In this document: in pieces, positions 48,476-62,189 of the stretch
How the letters are laid out: each line of letters starts with the position of its first letter
How positions within the stretch are numbered: position 1 is the first letter of the stretch
NCBI RefSeq assembly: GCF_014805625.2
Contig: NW_023998452.1
Location: forward strand, 1,766,660-1,830,659
Direction of reading: 5' to 3'
DNA from: Glossina fuscipes
Taxonomy: Eukaryota > Arthropoda > Insecta > Diptera > Glossinidae
DNA: 64,000 nucleotides
The notes under the pieces: generated by a model
Seen by the model: the letters and a program-made list of their open reading frames with translations, nothing else
Told to the model about the DNA's origin: nothing
Databases searched by the model: none
Position numbers and translations under genes: made by a program

Positions 48476-49254
48476 ATTTACATTCACTAGGCAGTGGTCG
48501 TTTCCCTATCTCTTTCTATTTTCCCATATCTTTCACACTAAGCCACGAACAGGGGACTTCCCCCGGGTAATCGCTCAACTAATAAAAAAAAATAGTTTTG
48601 TATGTTTGACTAACATGTTTCAAGTTCTACAGATTCAACGATGAAAGTGTCTACGCGTGCGTCCACCCATATGTCTTTGGCAGGCATTTCAAAATTTGCA
48701 AAAAAAAAAATATGCATTGAAAGTAGAGTGTGACCTTTTCGTTTTAAAAGTTCGCCTGCAAATACAACCAACCGCAAATGCTAAGCCAGAATGATAATTA
48801 ACACTTTTATAACAGTTCTTTTTTTTTTTTTTTTTGTACAGTTAAACTTTAATATATAAATACTTTAACATTCTTCCTGCCCGAAAATGTGGTTTACACT
48901 CCGTCTTTTTTTTGGCCGATATGTTATCCTATTTATAATGAGTTTAAATATTAAATATCCATTAAAAAGCAGAAAGCTTATGAAAGGTTTCGCCGATCAG
49001 CTGGAACAATTATATTAATAACCGCTGTAATGCACTCTTGTATCCTAACAATGAAAGAATTTTTATCAAAATCCTAGTTAGGCATTAGTAGCGTCGATTT
49101 GAATGCCAATTCTTTTCGATTTCGATTCCCAGGTCAATTATACTTGCGTGCATATGAACAGCATATGCTCGATTCATGTCGTAGCCAAATATGGTATTTG
49201 TGTCGTATTTATATGGCATTGTGGACACGACACGACAAACAGTTGTGACAGTAA

Positions 49255-49290
49255 GCAGTTCGTTAAGCAGTTCGTTAAGCAGTTCATTAA
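49255..49290 (+). repeat. 12-bp unit repeated three times
   Basis: GCAGTTCGTTAA occurs twice in a row and is followed by GCAGTTCATTAA. Confidence 0.9.
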
Positions 49291-50944
49291 TACCAGATTT
49301 TTGATCAAATCTACATTTTTTTTCTCAGATTACTTACAATTTTCTTTTAAAAGGGCTTACAATTGACTCAGTTAAAGCCCCCTTGCGATTCTACTCTTCT
49401 AATTCCTTTCTCCACATGCGCCACCACTTCGCGTCGCTACAAAGAAACGTTCGTTGTTGCAACGCATATACCTTCCAGATCACAGGGATTTTTGATCAAC
49501 ATGAATAACGGAATCGATTTAACTATTCTGGCAATGCAGGCAAAATTTGACAGGATATTTTGATTTTTTAACATTTCTACAGATTTTTGAAGATATCTCT
49601 AAAAAAGCAATTGTTAATCTCGATAGAATATTTGCCATTTTGACAATTATATTATAGTAATATTATCATGCAAGGAATATGCAAATAATGCGTACGTTCC
49701 TTTGAGAATGTATACTGTTTGATCAAACAATTGGACTCATTTACTGTATGAACAAGAAAATAGTTTACAATGTGGATTTGCTTAACCAAACGCACTCATA
49801 TGCACATGCTGCCTACATCGCAGTTCACCCTTTTTACATAGTCATGTAGTTCATGTTTTACTACATCAAAGAAAAACTAACAAAAAGCGCTCATTTCACG
49901 CGAAAACAACGGCAATAGGCAATTGCGGTGGATAGCGGTGTGTTGATGTGCGCATAAGCATAAAATCACTGCGGGCATTTTTCCGTTTAGCTTGTGTAGA
50001 ATAATGCAGAAAACAAGGGAAAACGAAAAATCAACACACACAAATGCAGTTATTCTCATGCATAGAGCGACCTTTTATTTAGTTCAAAAATTTACACTTC
50101 ATACGAACAAACATTTAAATATTTAACATGTGTTTACTTTATAGGTCACTGATGTAATCACCAGCAGGAGGAATTCGTTTGTATAAATTTAGTTCTATTT
50201 ATTTTTTTGTTCTATTTTTTTTTTTTTTTTTTTCAATCGATTGAACTTATATGGCCGAGCAAGTCTTCCCGGTTTTCTTTATGACGCTATGCCATCTGGA
50301 AGAGCTTTTCATACAATTCGTTCTATCGCTGACTTTTCAAAGTAAACTCAAAACAGACGTATTAGAGAGGTCGATAAGAACTTTGATACCGATCGGCTTA
50401 TCAATATCGATCGACTTTAAACTTCCCTAGCTGACGCTACAAATACAGCTATATCGAATGCTTCCCATCTTCATGCGAATACTCTTTTCAAGCTTCTTTT
50501 GACAAAAGGGTTTGAATTTTGTTTTTATTAATTTTTCCTTTGGCACGTGTGTCAAAGGCTTTGCATAAAGTTTTCCTTCTTATTTCAATTCAAAATAATC
50601 TTTTCTCGATTCTGACCGGTTATACCTAAAAAAATACAGCATAAGTTCGAAATCGATGTTCCCTCGAGTGCCTTCAGTCGAAAGATTCCATGCGGTCCCA
50701 CGTACCAAGAATTCGTTACGTTTGAAGCGTTCTTCCTTCAAAGAACGAACGTTATGGCACACAGAGATGGATATATTAGAGATGTTAAATAGAATCGCTT
50801 TAGGGAAAGTGATTTTTAATAAGCTTGAAACAGCTTAAGAGAAAGTATACTAAAAATAAATGCGTTTTAACTAATATAGTTAACGTCTCGTAACTCGTTA
50901 CTCGATGGGACATCTCGTTGACTTGCAAAAAACAAATGAGAAAA

Positions 50945-51640
50945 TTATAGTTAGTCAAGGCCGACTATTGGATATCTTACACCATTTCGCCTAATACAGT
51001 TATTTACGCGTTTCAGTACAAATACAACAAAAGTTGCATATTATTTTCATACAAAGGCGTACTTTTATGAAAGTCCGCACATTGGAGGAATACGTGTATG
51101 TGGTGTGATCCGAAAAATAGATCTACGTGGTCCAAGGTCGATTTTTATGTCAATACTGTTAAGAACCAATTTTCACTAATATTAATATATAGACTTTATA
51201 CTATTTAAAGATTCAGTTATCGTAGAAATGATTGTATATGAGAGAGGGTTCAAAAATTTGACCCAGCAAATTTAGCGTGTTCAAATACCGTTATAGAGCG
51301 AGTTTTGTCGAGAAATTCTAAAAGTTCCAAATTTTTCCATATAATAACTTTTCATGGACCGACCCAAATCATTTTCAGGAACGTTGGTCCTTGGGCCAAA
51401 ATAGGTCGATGCACTAAATTTCATTAAAATATTTCAAAAATTGCCTGTAGCTTGGACAAAAATTTACATGAACAGACATCAGGCGGACAGAGAGAGACAG
51501 ATGGACGGACATGTTTAGATCGGTTCAAATATGATTGAAAAAATGATTCTAAATCGATCGATGTAATAAAAGATAGACCTGTTTGAAGCGCTTCTGCGTG
51601 TTAGATACGTCTGTACAAACGGAATATACCCTATACTACA
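50945..51640 (+). repeat. GTCY-type dispersed repeat, family 1, long copy
   Basis: It begins with GTCAAGGCCGACTATTGG. It contains GATTCAGTTATCGTAGAAATG, GTCCTTGGGCCAAAATAGG, a GGACAGA/GACAGATGGACGGACATG tract, TTTAGATCGGTTCAAATATG and AATAAAAGATAGACCTG, and ends near GGAATATACCCTATAC. It is collinear with 19665-20645. A family 2 module follows directly at 51650. Confidence 0.65.
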
Positions 51641-51649
51641 ACAAATATA

Positions 51650-52140
51650 TTTCACATTTACTTTGCGGTAAACTTTGGATATCCATTTCTTAAAACATGT
51701 ACTAAATTTATGCTCGCCACTGAAAGCTGGAGAATATATTTCAAAGATTCTCTAAAGTGTATACATTTGTGATGAGTGACAAATTTTAAGTGTAATCTAT
51801 AACCATGTATCCGTCTATCCGTCTAAGTAAAGCCTGTGTGGTGTTCTAATTTCGAAAATTAAGATATCGACAACCGATTTGGCAAAATTATCGAAAGTTC
51901 TTGCACTGACACGTCTACAGTGCAATAAAACTGCCGAATACCTTTAATTTTGTTGAAAATTGTCGCTTGTGCTTTACAAAGATTGAAAACTTCGACCACG
52001 TCAACCCAACATTATTGGGTATTGAAATTTAAATTTGTTTCTTCATTTCTTTTGAGTTTGTTTCGGCGAACGTCGAATATAATCATTTTCTTACTTGTTT
52101 CTTATTATTATCGCTGCAGTAGTTTATTGTAAACATTCAT
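51650..52140 (+). repeat. GTCY-type dispersed repeat, family 2, partial copy
   Basis: It has TATCCGTCTATCCGTCTAAG, then CGACCACGTCAACCCAACAT and TATTGGGTATTGAAATTTAA, and a right end GTTTGTTTCGGCGAACG. These line up with the right half of the 62 kb copy (GCCACGTCTACTCATG, GTTTGGTGTAACGGCG). Confidence 0.4.
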
Positions 52141-54969
52141 CTAATAATCAGTTAGTGTCTAAGCTTTAGCTAAGATGTTGACGACGATAAACATACAATA
52201 AAAAAATGACCTATAATTGCATATCTTTAGTATACTTTCATTTTTCAGCAATGGGTACGATACAGTAGAAGGAATAAATTCAATATAATGAGTGCAAATT
52301 TGGCGTAGATAAAGGGAAAGCAATTTAGCCAAGAAAAAAATAGAGATATGAACACAAGTGAACATCTTTACCGAATCATTTAAGCAACAATATTTGCAAA
52401 GTAGTCTAGCATCGCACTCTACCACATCGCACATATTGCAATAACCAGAACACTGTAGAGCGATTGTTAAAAAATCCATTATTATAACACACATTCACTT
52501 ATTAGTTTTCTACAATAGTACGTACTTGAGTTTGTTTGTAAAAAAAGAAAAAAGAAGAAGACATTGCTTGAAAGGTGAACGGAAGCATTCCTCCATATTC
52601 AGTCTGCATTCGAGATTGGAAAGACATCATGTGTACATAATGTAAACAAAAGTGTTTGTTTTGTGCACATAACATATTTTCACAGACACCAATAATTGCA
52701 AGTGCGTGCAGTAATCTTATCAGTGTTTAGAATTTAAGCTTCTATTGCCATTATTGTTATGCTTGTTGCCAAAACTATTGGCATGAATACTGAAGTGGTA
52801 GTTGAAATATTGATAAACGACTTTTTTTTTTGGCGTTTTTACAGAGTATTATCGCAAGGAAAGTCTTCTCTTCGAAATGCTTTTGCGGGGTGCGAATGTT
52901 GCATTGAATTTTCTCTTCCTTGAAATTTTTAAACATGGAAAGATTTCATTCATTTCGAAATTGATCTGAAAATATCAAGTTGATCTAGATAGTCAGCGGA
53001 TGAGATGGAGTTCGTTAGTATCACTTATAGTCATACCAAAGCAGGTTTATTCTAAAGACAGATGACAAAAGTGGATATATTTACTAAATTCGGGGAATGA
53101 AATGATCTCTGGTTCATTTATTGAAGTATGCAATGTCTTGAAATAAAAATTTACTATCTTCTTCTTCTCCGAGCTTAATTATGAAATTAATTGAAAAAAT
53201 GTTTGCAAAGGTGTCTCAGTTTACGATGACGATTTTTCAGTCAAAGAAACTACAATCATTTCAGGAGACTTATTGAAACTGTTACTTAGCACTCCCTGCA
53301 TGGCTTCAGAGCATCTTTTTTTTTTTTGAATTTATGATTGACTTCGCAACTGATCTCCTTTCATATTGATATCAAATTAATTACATTTCGACTTTTGTAC
53401 ACATTTATTTAGCCTTACTTGGAGACTATCTCTGCAACGAAATGGAATAAATAATAATAATTCCAAGCAACGATATCTGACGAGTCTGACACTCCAGTCT
53501 TTTGATATTATTCTATAACTCTTTCTATTTGCTTCGAAGTGAAAAGAAAAGAAAAAGGTTTTTCAACTCAACTTTGTTGTCGGTTGCGGTGTCCTGGTGC
53601 CCGAGCGCCACCACTCACTTCTCTCGGAGTTGATAAATTCAATTCTTCAATATCCATTTCTGTGAAAGTTTTACACTTCTTTTCAATCGCAAATCATAAC
53701 AAAAGTAATTTTTTTAAAGCAATTTTCATAAGACCATAACCAAAAAATCTCTTTTTCAAAAGCTTACTCTTTTTTATGAGGTTACGAACGAAATATTTTA
53801 CACAATCAGCTCAAGTACGATATATGCATATATGGGTAGGAAAAATGGTTTTGCATTAATCGATAGATTACGCTGGCACTCAAATATATAAGTAATTGCT
53901 TTAGCATCAATAGTACTTATGGAGCGAAAACAAAAAAAAAAGAAAGAATTAAATTGAAATGAATTTTTAATAAATGTGGATTTTATTATTAACCCGATTA
54001 TTTATTGGGATCTTGAAAAATAAACATTTGTGACGTGTTTTCGATGCAAAATACTTTTACATTTATGCACAAATTCATTTCATTTCGCAAACACTTCGTA
54101 ATCAACGACAGCGTCAAAAAATTTATGTCAGACTAAGAAATAATTTGAAGATTTTTTTTTTTTTGTTAGCAAATCAAATCTGAAAATGAATGAATAATTC
54201 AGATATGTTGACAACACTGGCGATATGCGATGCATTTTACGCAAAAGTCAAAAGCAAATGCGGAAAAATCATGATTAAAATGCAATCTAGATATTACAAC
54301 AAATTACGCAGTTAGACTAACTAACGTTAACAACGAAATTGATTTATAATGCCATACAACTATGAAGAGGAAAAACAAAATGAAATGAAAATGAAATACT
54401 TGTGAAAGTTATTTTAATTCATTCATTTTTTCACTGTAAGAGATTTAAATAATGAATGGAAGCATTTAGTAAGAATTAAAATGCTTTTATTCTTTTTTTC
54501 CTAGAAACTTCAAGCTATAGAGAGATTGTTGTCAGAATTTTCAGAATTTATGAAGCAACATTCATTTAACGTACTTATCTTTTCATTTCATTAAAAATTT
54601 CTGCGTACCTTATAGAATCTCTGGAAGAAATTTGATATTTTAGTTCAAGTGATCGTTTAGAGTTAACCTAAGAAGTGATTGAAAAGTTAAAAGTAATCGC
54701 TCCTTACAAAAACGGCTTAGTTCGAATATGCTATGTAATGGCAAGTGTCAGTCAGGAAATGGCTGCAAAAAATGTTGACTAAAGCTTAAGTCCCCAATCT
54801 TTTTGTTTTTTTGTAACACCAAAAAGTATACTATAAATTCTATACAGTATGCATGACTGCAATGCGCTTTCAGATGTAGACTAACAGATGTCAAGTCTTT
54901 GCAATTAATGCAAAGTTTCGTATATAAAGAATTTTGAAGTTGCACAGAGCACAGAGCTGAAAGTGATGG

Positions 54970-55285
54970 CAGAAAAATTATGACCTAAGGGAGCAACAAA
55001 AAAATTTTGTTTTGCAAAATTCGACTTTGTTTACAAAAATACTTTCCGTCAAGAATGTTACGGTCAAACTATGGGTTCTATAATATACAACTTGATGACT
55101 TCTTTTAGAGAGAGATTTCTCATGATACGCAAAATGAGCTTCAGCTTCCACAATGATCCGGTCGGTTGATCCAAAGTTTACTTCCTGCAGTATTCTTTTC
55201 ACATGTACCAATGGGCAATGGTCACTGCGTGGAAGATATGGTGGGAGGAGCAGCTTGAAAGTTTGTCATTGCACGGTGGTGTTTT
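54970..55285 (-). pseudogene. mariner transposase remnant (cecropia-like), C-terminal end
   Basis: The minus-strand frame reads PPYLPRSDHCPLVHVKRILQ, then EVNFGSTDRIIVEAEAHFAY and HEKSLSKRS. This lines up with PPYSPDLAPSDY.LFPNLKK.L.GKRF.S.EEVIAE.EAYF...KS of cecropia-type mariners, including the third catalytic Asp in SDH. A frame of about 77 codons (54978-55211) is the surviving part. Sequence up to about 55430 may belong to the same element. Confidence 0.6.
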
Positions 55286-56527
55286 TATTGCATTTCGAAA
55301 AGCTTTCTCATACGTAAATCGTGATTCAATATATGACAAACAAGTTAGTGAATGGGACACAGTTTCTGCTACTTTTTTATTCGTAATTCGACGCCCGACA
55401 AGTACCCTTTGCTAAACTTGAGCAATGTTTTTACAAATGATTACTGATTCAGGTCGTAATAAATGATCGTAACCACCTCAAGTTGGTATAGCGAATTGTC
55501 ACTGCGATAAATAATGACTCACAGTATCCACGACTTACGACTAATCCAGCTAATGTTTAACTTAAGAAGGCATATTCATAGATACTTAGCGACAGCTCAA
55601 TATTAAAATCTTTTGAATTTTGCAAAATCGACTCGTTGAACTGACTGCTTATTGTCGTATGCAGCTTTGCGTTCAAATCGGGAATTTTTCAACAATCATG
55701 CGTTTGTTTGAGCGTCGATAATCGAAATAGACCAATTCAAAGATTTTAAATTCCGCCATTACGTTCTGTTAAATTAATCGAAATACTAATGTAAAAGATA
55801 AATGCGCAGTTGATTCCACTAAAGCTAATGTTAAACTTTTTTTTTCGTTCGTATTCTTTTATCCTTTTCTGACATTACGTTTGCTTCTTTTTGTGTTAAT
55901 TTCTCTTTGATTTCTATGCACTTGTTCTCAGTATGCATACATTAGACGTAACTACAATTATCTTTACTTAGATCGCAGTTATGTGCACATATGTATTTAT
56001 GCAGAAACTCAGCTGCAGGTGAAGGGAAATTTTCAATTTATCTAATTTTTCATATGCTTTTAATAATTTTATCTCTCTTATAGTACTTCTCCTTTTCTAT
56101 TCTTCACATTGTAAACAAGCTGTGGCATTTGTTGTTGAGTTTAGATGCACTCAAAAGTGTTTTGTAACAAATACAATGCTAACGAACCCTTACAGCGATA
56201 TTAAATATTTCGTTTGTTATTTTTATCGCTATTATATATGTAGGTATGTAGGTACGTATGGTTGACCATACCATATGAATTTTTCATTTTTGCTTAACAC
56301 GAAACAAGAAGGGTTTTGAATGCCTTAGTTTCTCCTCTTGATCGCTGGCTGTTGTGTCTTTAACAATCGTGCGACAGTTTCCAGGAAAATTGAAGTATAA
56401 TAACCAAAAAAGATGTCAACAACGGCTTGACTAAGCAGAGTAGATGGTGTCGAAAAAATGTATTTGAGGCATGGGTTAAAAACTAATAGTAAGCGAGAGG
56501 AAACGGAAAGAAGAAAATTAATTTATT

Positions 56528-56529
<2 letters not shown>

Positions 56530-56570
<41 letters not shown>
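56530..56570 (+). repeat. (CT)20 microsatellite
   Basis: Uninterrupted CT run. Confidence 0.95.
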
Positions 56571-56574
<4 letters not shown>

Positions 56575-57204
56575 TTAAACTTGAATTATAGATCTTATTT
56601 ATATACCTTCTGTACTCAAAAGTTTCCTTATTCGTAGCGTGATAAGATTATGTCTAAAATAAGTTCGCGGATCCCAAGTAGAGATAAGATATTTAAATCA
56701 TTCCAAATTTTGAATCAAAACAATGCAGTTCGGCTTAATCTGACTAAAAACGAATTCCTGTGCTACCTTCCGTCTGCATTTCTGTATTTTTGAATTCTTT
56801 TTTCCAAACTTACTATTATTTACGAGAATCGCTAAAAGCACGCAATTAAGTTCGTTTGTTAAGTTTAAAATGTGAAAATTTCATTTTAAGCACGTTTGAA
56901 TTTGCTAATGTTGATCTCTACAAGCACACCTCACGTCACCCACAAAAGCATACGTAACGAAAGTCGTTACGTAAGTGCTAGTAACTTTAAACAGGCACAA
57001 AATTTATGTGGTGACGTCAGTTCACATGTTGATGCACTCGAGGGTACTAGAGTTATATATGAAATGTAAATAATTTTTAGATTTATTTACTTTTTGATGT
57101 AAACAAGTAAGAAAATTATATGCCGTTCTGGCCGAAGTTCTTATACCCATCCCAAATTTATTTGAAAAGAAAATACTGAAAAAGAAAACACACACACACT
57201 CAAA

Positions 57205-57560
57205 ATTTTGATAATCAATAATATTGAGTGGACAAGGCCGATATTTTCAACTTTTGCAAAGACGCATAGCATATGCAACAAATGTGTAGACATTTTTGAT
57301 GAAAGCAAAGCTAATCGCAGGTTTCATTACATTGTAGACATGTCTTTCGATTGATTTGGCCGGAGAGCGTCTAATAATGTTTGCAAGTTTAAAGCCAATA
57401 TCTTAATTTTTGCAATTAGGCGAATGTTTATCGCAGATATTACACAGACGGACATTCATAGGTCGATTCATATTTCATAAGATCTCCTACTATATGTTGC
57501 AAACGTTTTGACAAACTGAATACATGTGCATTTTTGGGTAATGGGTGTAAGAGAGAACCT
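57205..57560 (+). repeat. GTCY-type dispersed repeat, family 1, diverged copy
   Basis: It has the left-end signature AGTGGACAAGGCCGATATT and, further right, ACAGACGGACATTCATAGG and TCGATTCATATTTCATAAG. The rest is diverged. Confidence 0.4.
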
Positions 57561-60500
57561 TAAACGCGAACAATGAATGAATGAATGAATGGAGTTAAAC
57601 TCAATCAAAGTATTATATTTCTAATAAAATTTCCATCGGGGCGTATGAACGATAGTTGAAAAAAGAAATCTATACGCGCCGTAAAGTGGATTTTTCACAT
57701 TCCGCGTATTGTAAAAAGTGAAAATTCTTTTTTGCTGAGTTAGTCAACGCTGTTCTTGGAAGGATTTGTGTTGATGTATATAGGTTGTCGGTGACAATAT
57801 TGTGGCGGCTTCAAGTACTTAAAGTTTCCAATATTGTACAGATTAATAAGAAACAATTTATTGAAAAATTACAATAATGGAAATTCGATTGCCCTAAATG
57901 TGTTGCCTTCAAAGCAAAATTGACCTAAATAGCACAAAATACTTTGTATTTCTTTTCTGTCACGTATCCAATTTGTTGACCAAAGTTCTGACATCAACGA
58001 AAATGTTATCAGGCATTACAGAAGAATGTAAATAAAATTCATAAATGAATGTAAAATCCTTTCAAATTAATAGCCCTCGTCGAGCGATGCGATCCAATTA
58101 GGGTATCTAATACCTGAAGAATACCCAAGATTGGCAATCATGGCAAAAAACAATTTTTATTTAAATTCTTAAGAACAGCAAATCAGATTTCTCTGTAAAT
58201 GTTCACATTCATCCATACATCAATAAGATATTATTTGTGTACAACTTTAGGCCATAAATAACTAAAATATTTCGTGAAGCTGTGTGTTCATATATGGCAT
58301 TAATTATAAAACACAAGCAAATCGCTTCGACTTAAATGGCTTACTGAGGAATTTAACGCTGCTCTAAATAGGAACGTGACTAGATTGGTTACTATAACGC
58401 TAAGTATATAAAAACGATATAAATTCATTGCAAAATACATGTAACTTGAGAGACAGTTTTTGGAAATTTTTAATTTACTCTTTCAAGCGAAGGAAATTCA
58501 CTAGTGAAGCAAATAGGTTTAGGTAAAGTCCTCATTAAAGTTTTGTTAAAATTACTTTTCATTCGCTTTATAAGACATGCTATTAAGAATTCATTACAGT
58601 TTTATGACACATTTTAATTAATAGTGCATTTAGCGTTGCACTATAGTGTAGACTATAGGGATGGAAACACAGGCGCATAAATATAGCAGGTGTAAGGAGT
58701 ACATGTACACGTAGGCATTTACTCTATGTAAGAGTGATGTATATTCATATACATAACAGTGCTTGTGCTTGTATATTATTCATACATGCATACATATCTA
58801 TGCAAATGATTTGATTTTTGTTTTAGGTAGCATTCACGATGTTAAACTCACGCCAGCACTAAATTGGGACAACGGTAACATTGATTAAAAAGTTTCGGAA
58901 CTACTAGCTTTCGTTATTGAGCAAAATGTTATATGAGTTTTAGAAAATAGGGATTAGACGAATACAGCATCTTCTACAAAAGATATAAAAAAAATTAAAT
59001 AAAACGGTATGTAGGAATAATTCACGAGTCTTCTTAGATTTAGTGAATTCAAAGGTATTTATAGAAAACACGAACAATGTCTTTGCTTTAACCTGAATAT
59101 GAGTGCTCCAAAATGTAAAAGTAGTTGAATTGAACGCAAGACAAAACAAAACATCAGCGAAACGTTCTTATCTTTTTTGCTATTCCTCTTCATACTCGTT
59201 CATTGTTAGTTCCGGGATTTTTCAATATTTGATCAGACATTTATGTATAACGTGACCTGAGCTTTGCATAAGACATGCGAAATTAACTGTTGAATAGACT
59301 ACATATAGAAGCAGAGAGGAAAAGAGGAAGAGCAAGAAGAATGCGAACCGATATGCAATAAACACGGTGAGAAAACGTTTCATGTTTGACTTTAAGTAAT
59401 GTTGAGAGAAGTTGTTCGGCCTTATTTAAGCATGCATGCATGAAATACGTAGGTCAATAATTCCCGGGACTACGTGTAAAATTCTTTTTTTCTTTGTCAA
59501 TTGACTTTTTCTCAAACAGCCTTAAATAGCGATGGATGCAGACCAATGCTTCTTTAAGAATCGGCTATATAAGAATGATATATCTCGACTCTCAGAATAA
59601 CCTTTACGTCGACGACGCTAATATTTGATCAATATCCTCCTTCTCCCAAACATCCGTTCGAAGATTTAGAAAGACGGCATCCATACAATCTTCTCCGCTG
59701 AAACCGCTGACTTGTGACACTGCAACGCAAATGCTCCACTGTGAGTAAACAGTGTAACTAAACCCCTATTTTCTGCTCAAATTTCCGCGCAGATTACTGA
59801 ACACACTGCTGTATAAAATTTTCTTAGGATGTCAGGTAGCACTTTAAACACCACTTTCCCATTATTGAGAATAATTTTTCAGAACTTTTTAATGTTTATT
59901 TGTGTAATCGTGTTCTGAAAGGAATTTGCTGCGTTCAGCATCATTCATTTCTGTATAAAAATTATCAAACTACGGACGATTTGTTGCTTTCGATGGCGAA
60001 GTACTTTTCAAGTTAATGCTGAGTTTCAACAGTTTTTTGTTTTTCTCATCAAAACATAACATTTAATCGACCCATGAAATAAGAATATTTCTCGAATAAC
60101 ACTCAATACCGTAAGCAAGACGCGTAAGCAAATGGAGAAAATTGCATTCAATTTTTTGATAGCTAAGATATATGAAATAATATAAAGTTTTTGTTAGCAA
60201 TGATACCTATGTATGATGTCTTGGGAATTATTGATCGATTTGTTATTAACAAGACAGCAGCTGGTTTTGACAACATTGGACCACTCGAACATAACATTGC
60301 TAAATGCAGATGATATTAAATTTAATAAAATTAGCACAACATTTAAGTTCTATTTATCTAAATTCGTCGTAATAACGCACAAGGCAGGCTTAAAATGTAA
60401 ACATTGGAAAACACCCTAGATTTGTTCTAACCGGCTGACCTGCAAAATTGTTAAGCAGCTGGTTTTAAATTTAAGACTTTCATAAATTTGAAAAGCAAAC

Positions 60501-62189
60501 GTGCTTATACGCATACATATAGATACAAATATTACATTTAGAAAGACTATGAGAAAGAAAGTGAATGAGTGCATGAGAGAATGTTGGAAATTTCATAAAC
60601 TTTCAACTATGTATTATTTTTTTAACAATTTCATGGAACTAAACATTCAACCAACACTACTCTAAACGAGTTAAATTTTAAGTCTGTCGCATGTTTGGAT
60701 TATATACGTTTTTAGACGAATTTTGGATACCTGCCATCTAACTGCTCTTAATGTAGATATCGGACGCATTATATTTCGTATTTCAAATAATAATGCAGAT
60801 ATATATTGCATTTGTTTGCGCAAATGAAATTTGAATTGTATTTTTCATAGGACACCTAGACATTCAATTGTAGAGTTATTGTTCACATTAAGATTACATG
60901 GGGAAACAACGAGTACGCCATCAAAAATTCGTTAAACACCAATTGTGGCTGTGTTAACTTATTTCATCTTATTTTTCATCTCTTGGCCTTCCCCCCCACC
61001 CCCGCGCATGGCATTTCCTCTTCTTTTTGCATTTGGAAACGAACGCCTTTCGGGGGCTTTTTACGTCGTACATTGTATTCAAAATAGGTCAAGTTATATA
61101 ACATGCGATTTAGTGTGTTGCCAAAATGGATTTCATTGCCGCCACTATACAGCCTGTATAACCCAACTAAAACAGCATTGCGCTCTGTACTGGCATTCTC
61201 ATTGTTCCAGTTTTTCGTGTTGTTTTATTTATGTGCACACATACATAGATTTATAGTGTTTTCTTTTTAATACTTTGTAACTGCTCTTGTCTGTGTTTGT
61301 TTGTTGCTTTTATTTGTTCGTTGTTGCGTTTATGTGTGCATGTGTGTCTGTAGTATTTACAATTATTTATTTAATTTTTTATTTATTTAATAAAAATGAC
61401 TCAGCTGAAAATCACAATTTGAGGATACACGTTTAAATATAAATTTGAAAACGATGCAATTATTGCAAAAAGTAATAAGTAAAACATAAATATTTAATAC
61501 GAAAGCAAAGTTTCAACTCAATTCGACAACAGCAAAAAAGAAAAAAAAAAAAGTGTACAATTGAATTGTAAACTGTATAAGCTTCGACATGTTGAACAAA
61601 TTTATTATTTTGTTCACTAATAGTGATTTAGGTATGTGACAATCCCTCCTCGTGATATGTGAAGAATTTAGAGGGAATTAAAAAAAAAAAAATTCAAATT
61701 GTCTACTGCACGTTTGAATGTAGACGAGCAAGATGTGCCGGAATTCTTGGGACAAGACGGCTAGTAATGATATGCATTTATCTCGTCACCGCAAACAAAC
61801 TGTTGATTGCAATGGAACGATAAACAATATTTTGCTCTGCATAGTCCTTCGCCACACTACACACTATACCCATATATTTCCCCTGAGCCGAAAGGACAGC
61901 TGGAATTTTGAGGTCATCCATGTAAGTAATTATTTCCGAAAAAAAATCATACGAATGAAAGAGTTGCTCGGCCAGATATTAGGCTATCAGCTGAGACAGG
62001 TATTATAGTCAGAATAATTTCGTGATGAAAAGAGTGGGGTTTGTGCAAAGCTGTCATCGTGTACTGTGACTATTGTTTTATTTCTACCGTACAAAGTTCT
62101 TTCAGTTCACTTGAAGAGTGATAGCCTGACATACGCAATTCCTGCGGATATATATTAACGCATTATTTTCGACTTTGCTTTAGATCAAA

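Larger units (their letters stand above)
44914..61960. other. Gene-free upstream stretch
   Basis: This lies 5' of the visible exons and is either first intron or intergenic DNA. Recognisable contents are the microsatellites at 45.3, 47.8 and 56.5 kb, a SINE head at 48.4 kb, GTCY repeats at 46.0-46.4, 50.9-52.1 and 57.2-57.6 kb, and a mariner C-terminal remnant at 55.0 kb. No open frame here shows a recognisable domain. Confidence 0.5.

Noticed and set aside
59440..59840. Possible further mariner relic (AATTCCCGGGACT near 59460 and broken frames to its right)
   Set aside because: The terminal-repeat-like word is short and the translated blocks did not line up convincingly with a transposase.
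60945..61256. Plus-strand frame of 103 codons with a proline run and many cysteines
   Set aside because: The cysteines show no regular zinc-finger or knottin spacing, and nothing else supports a gene.
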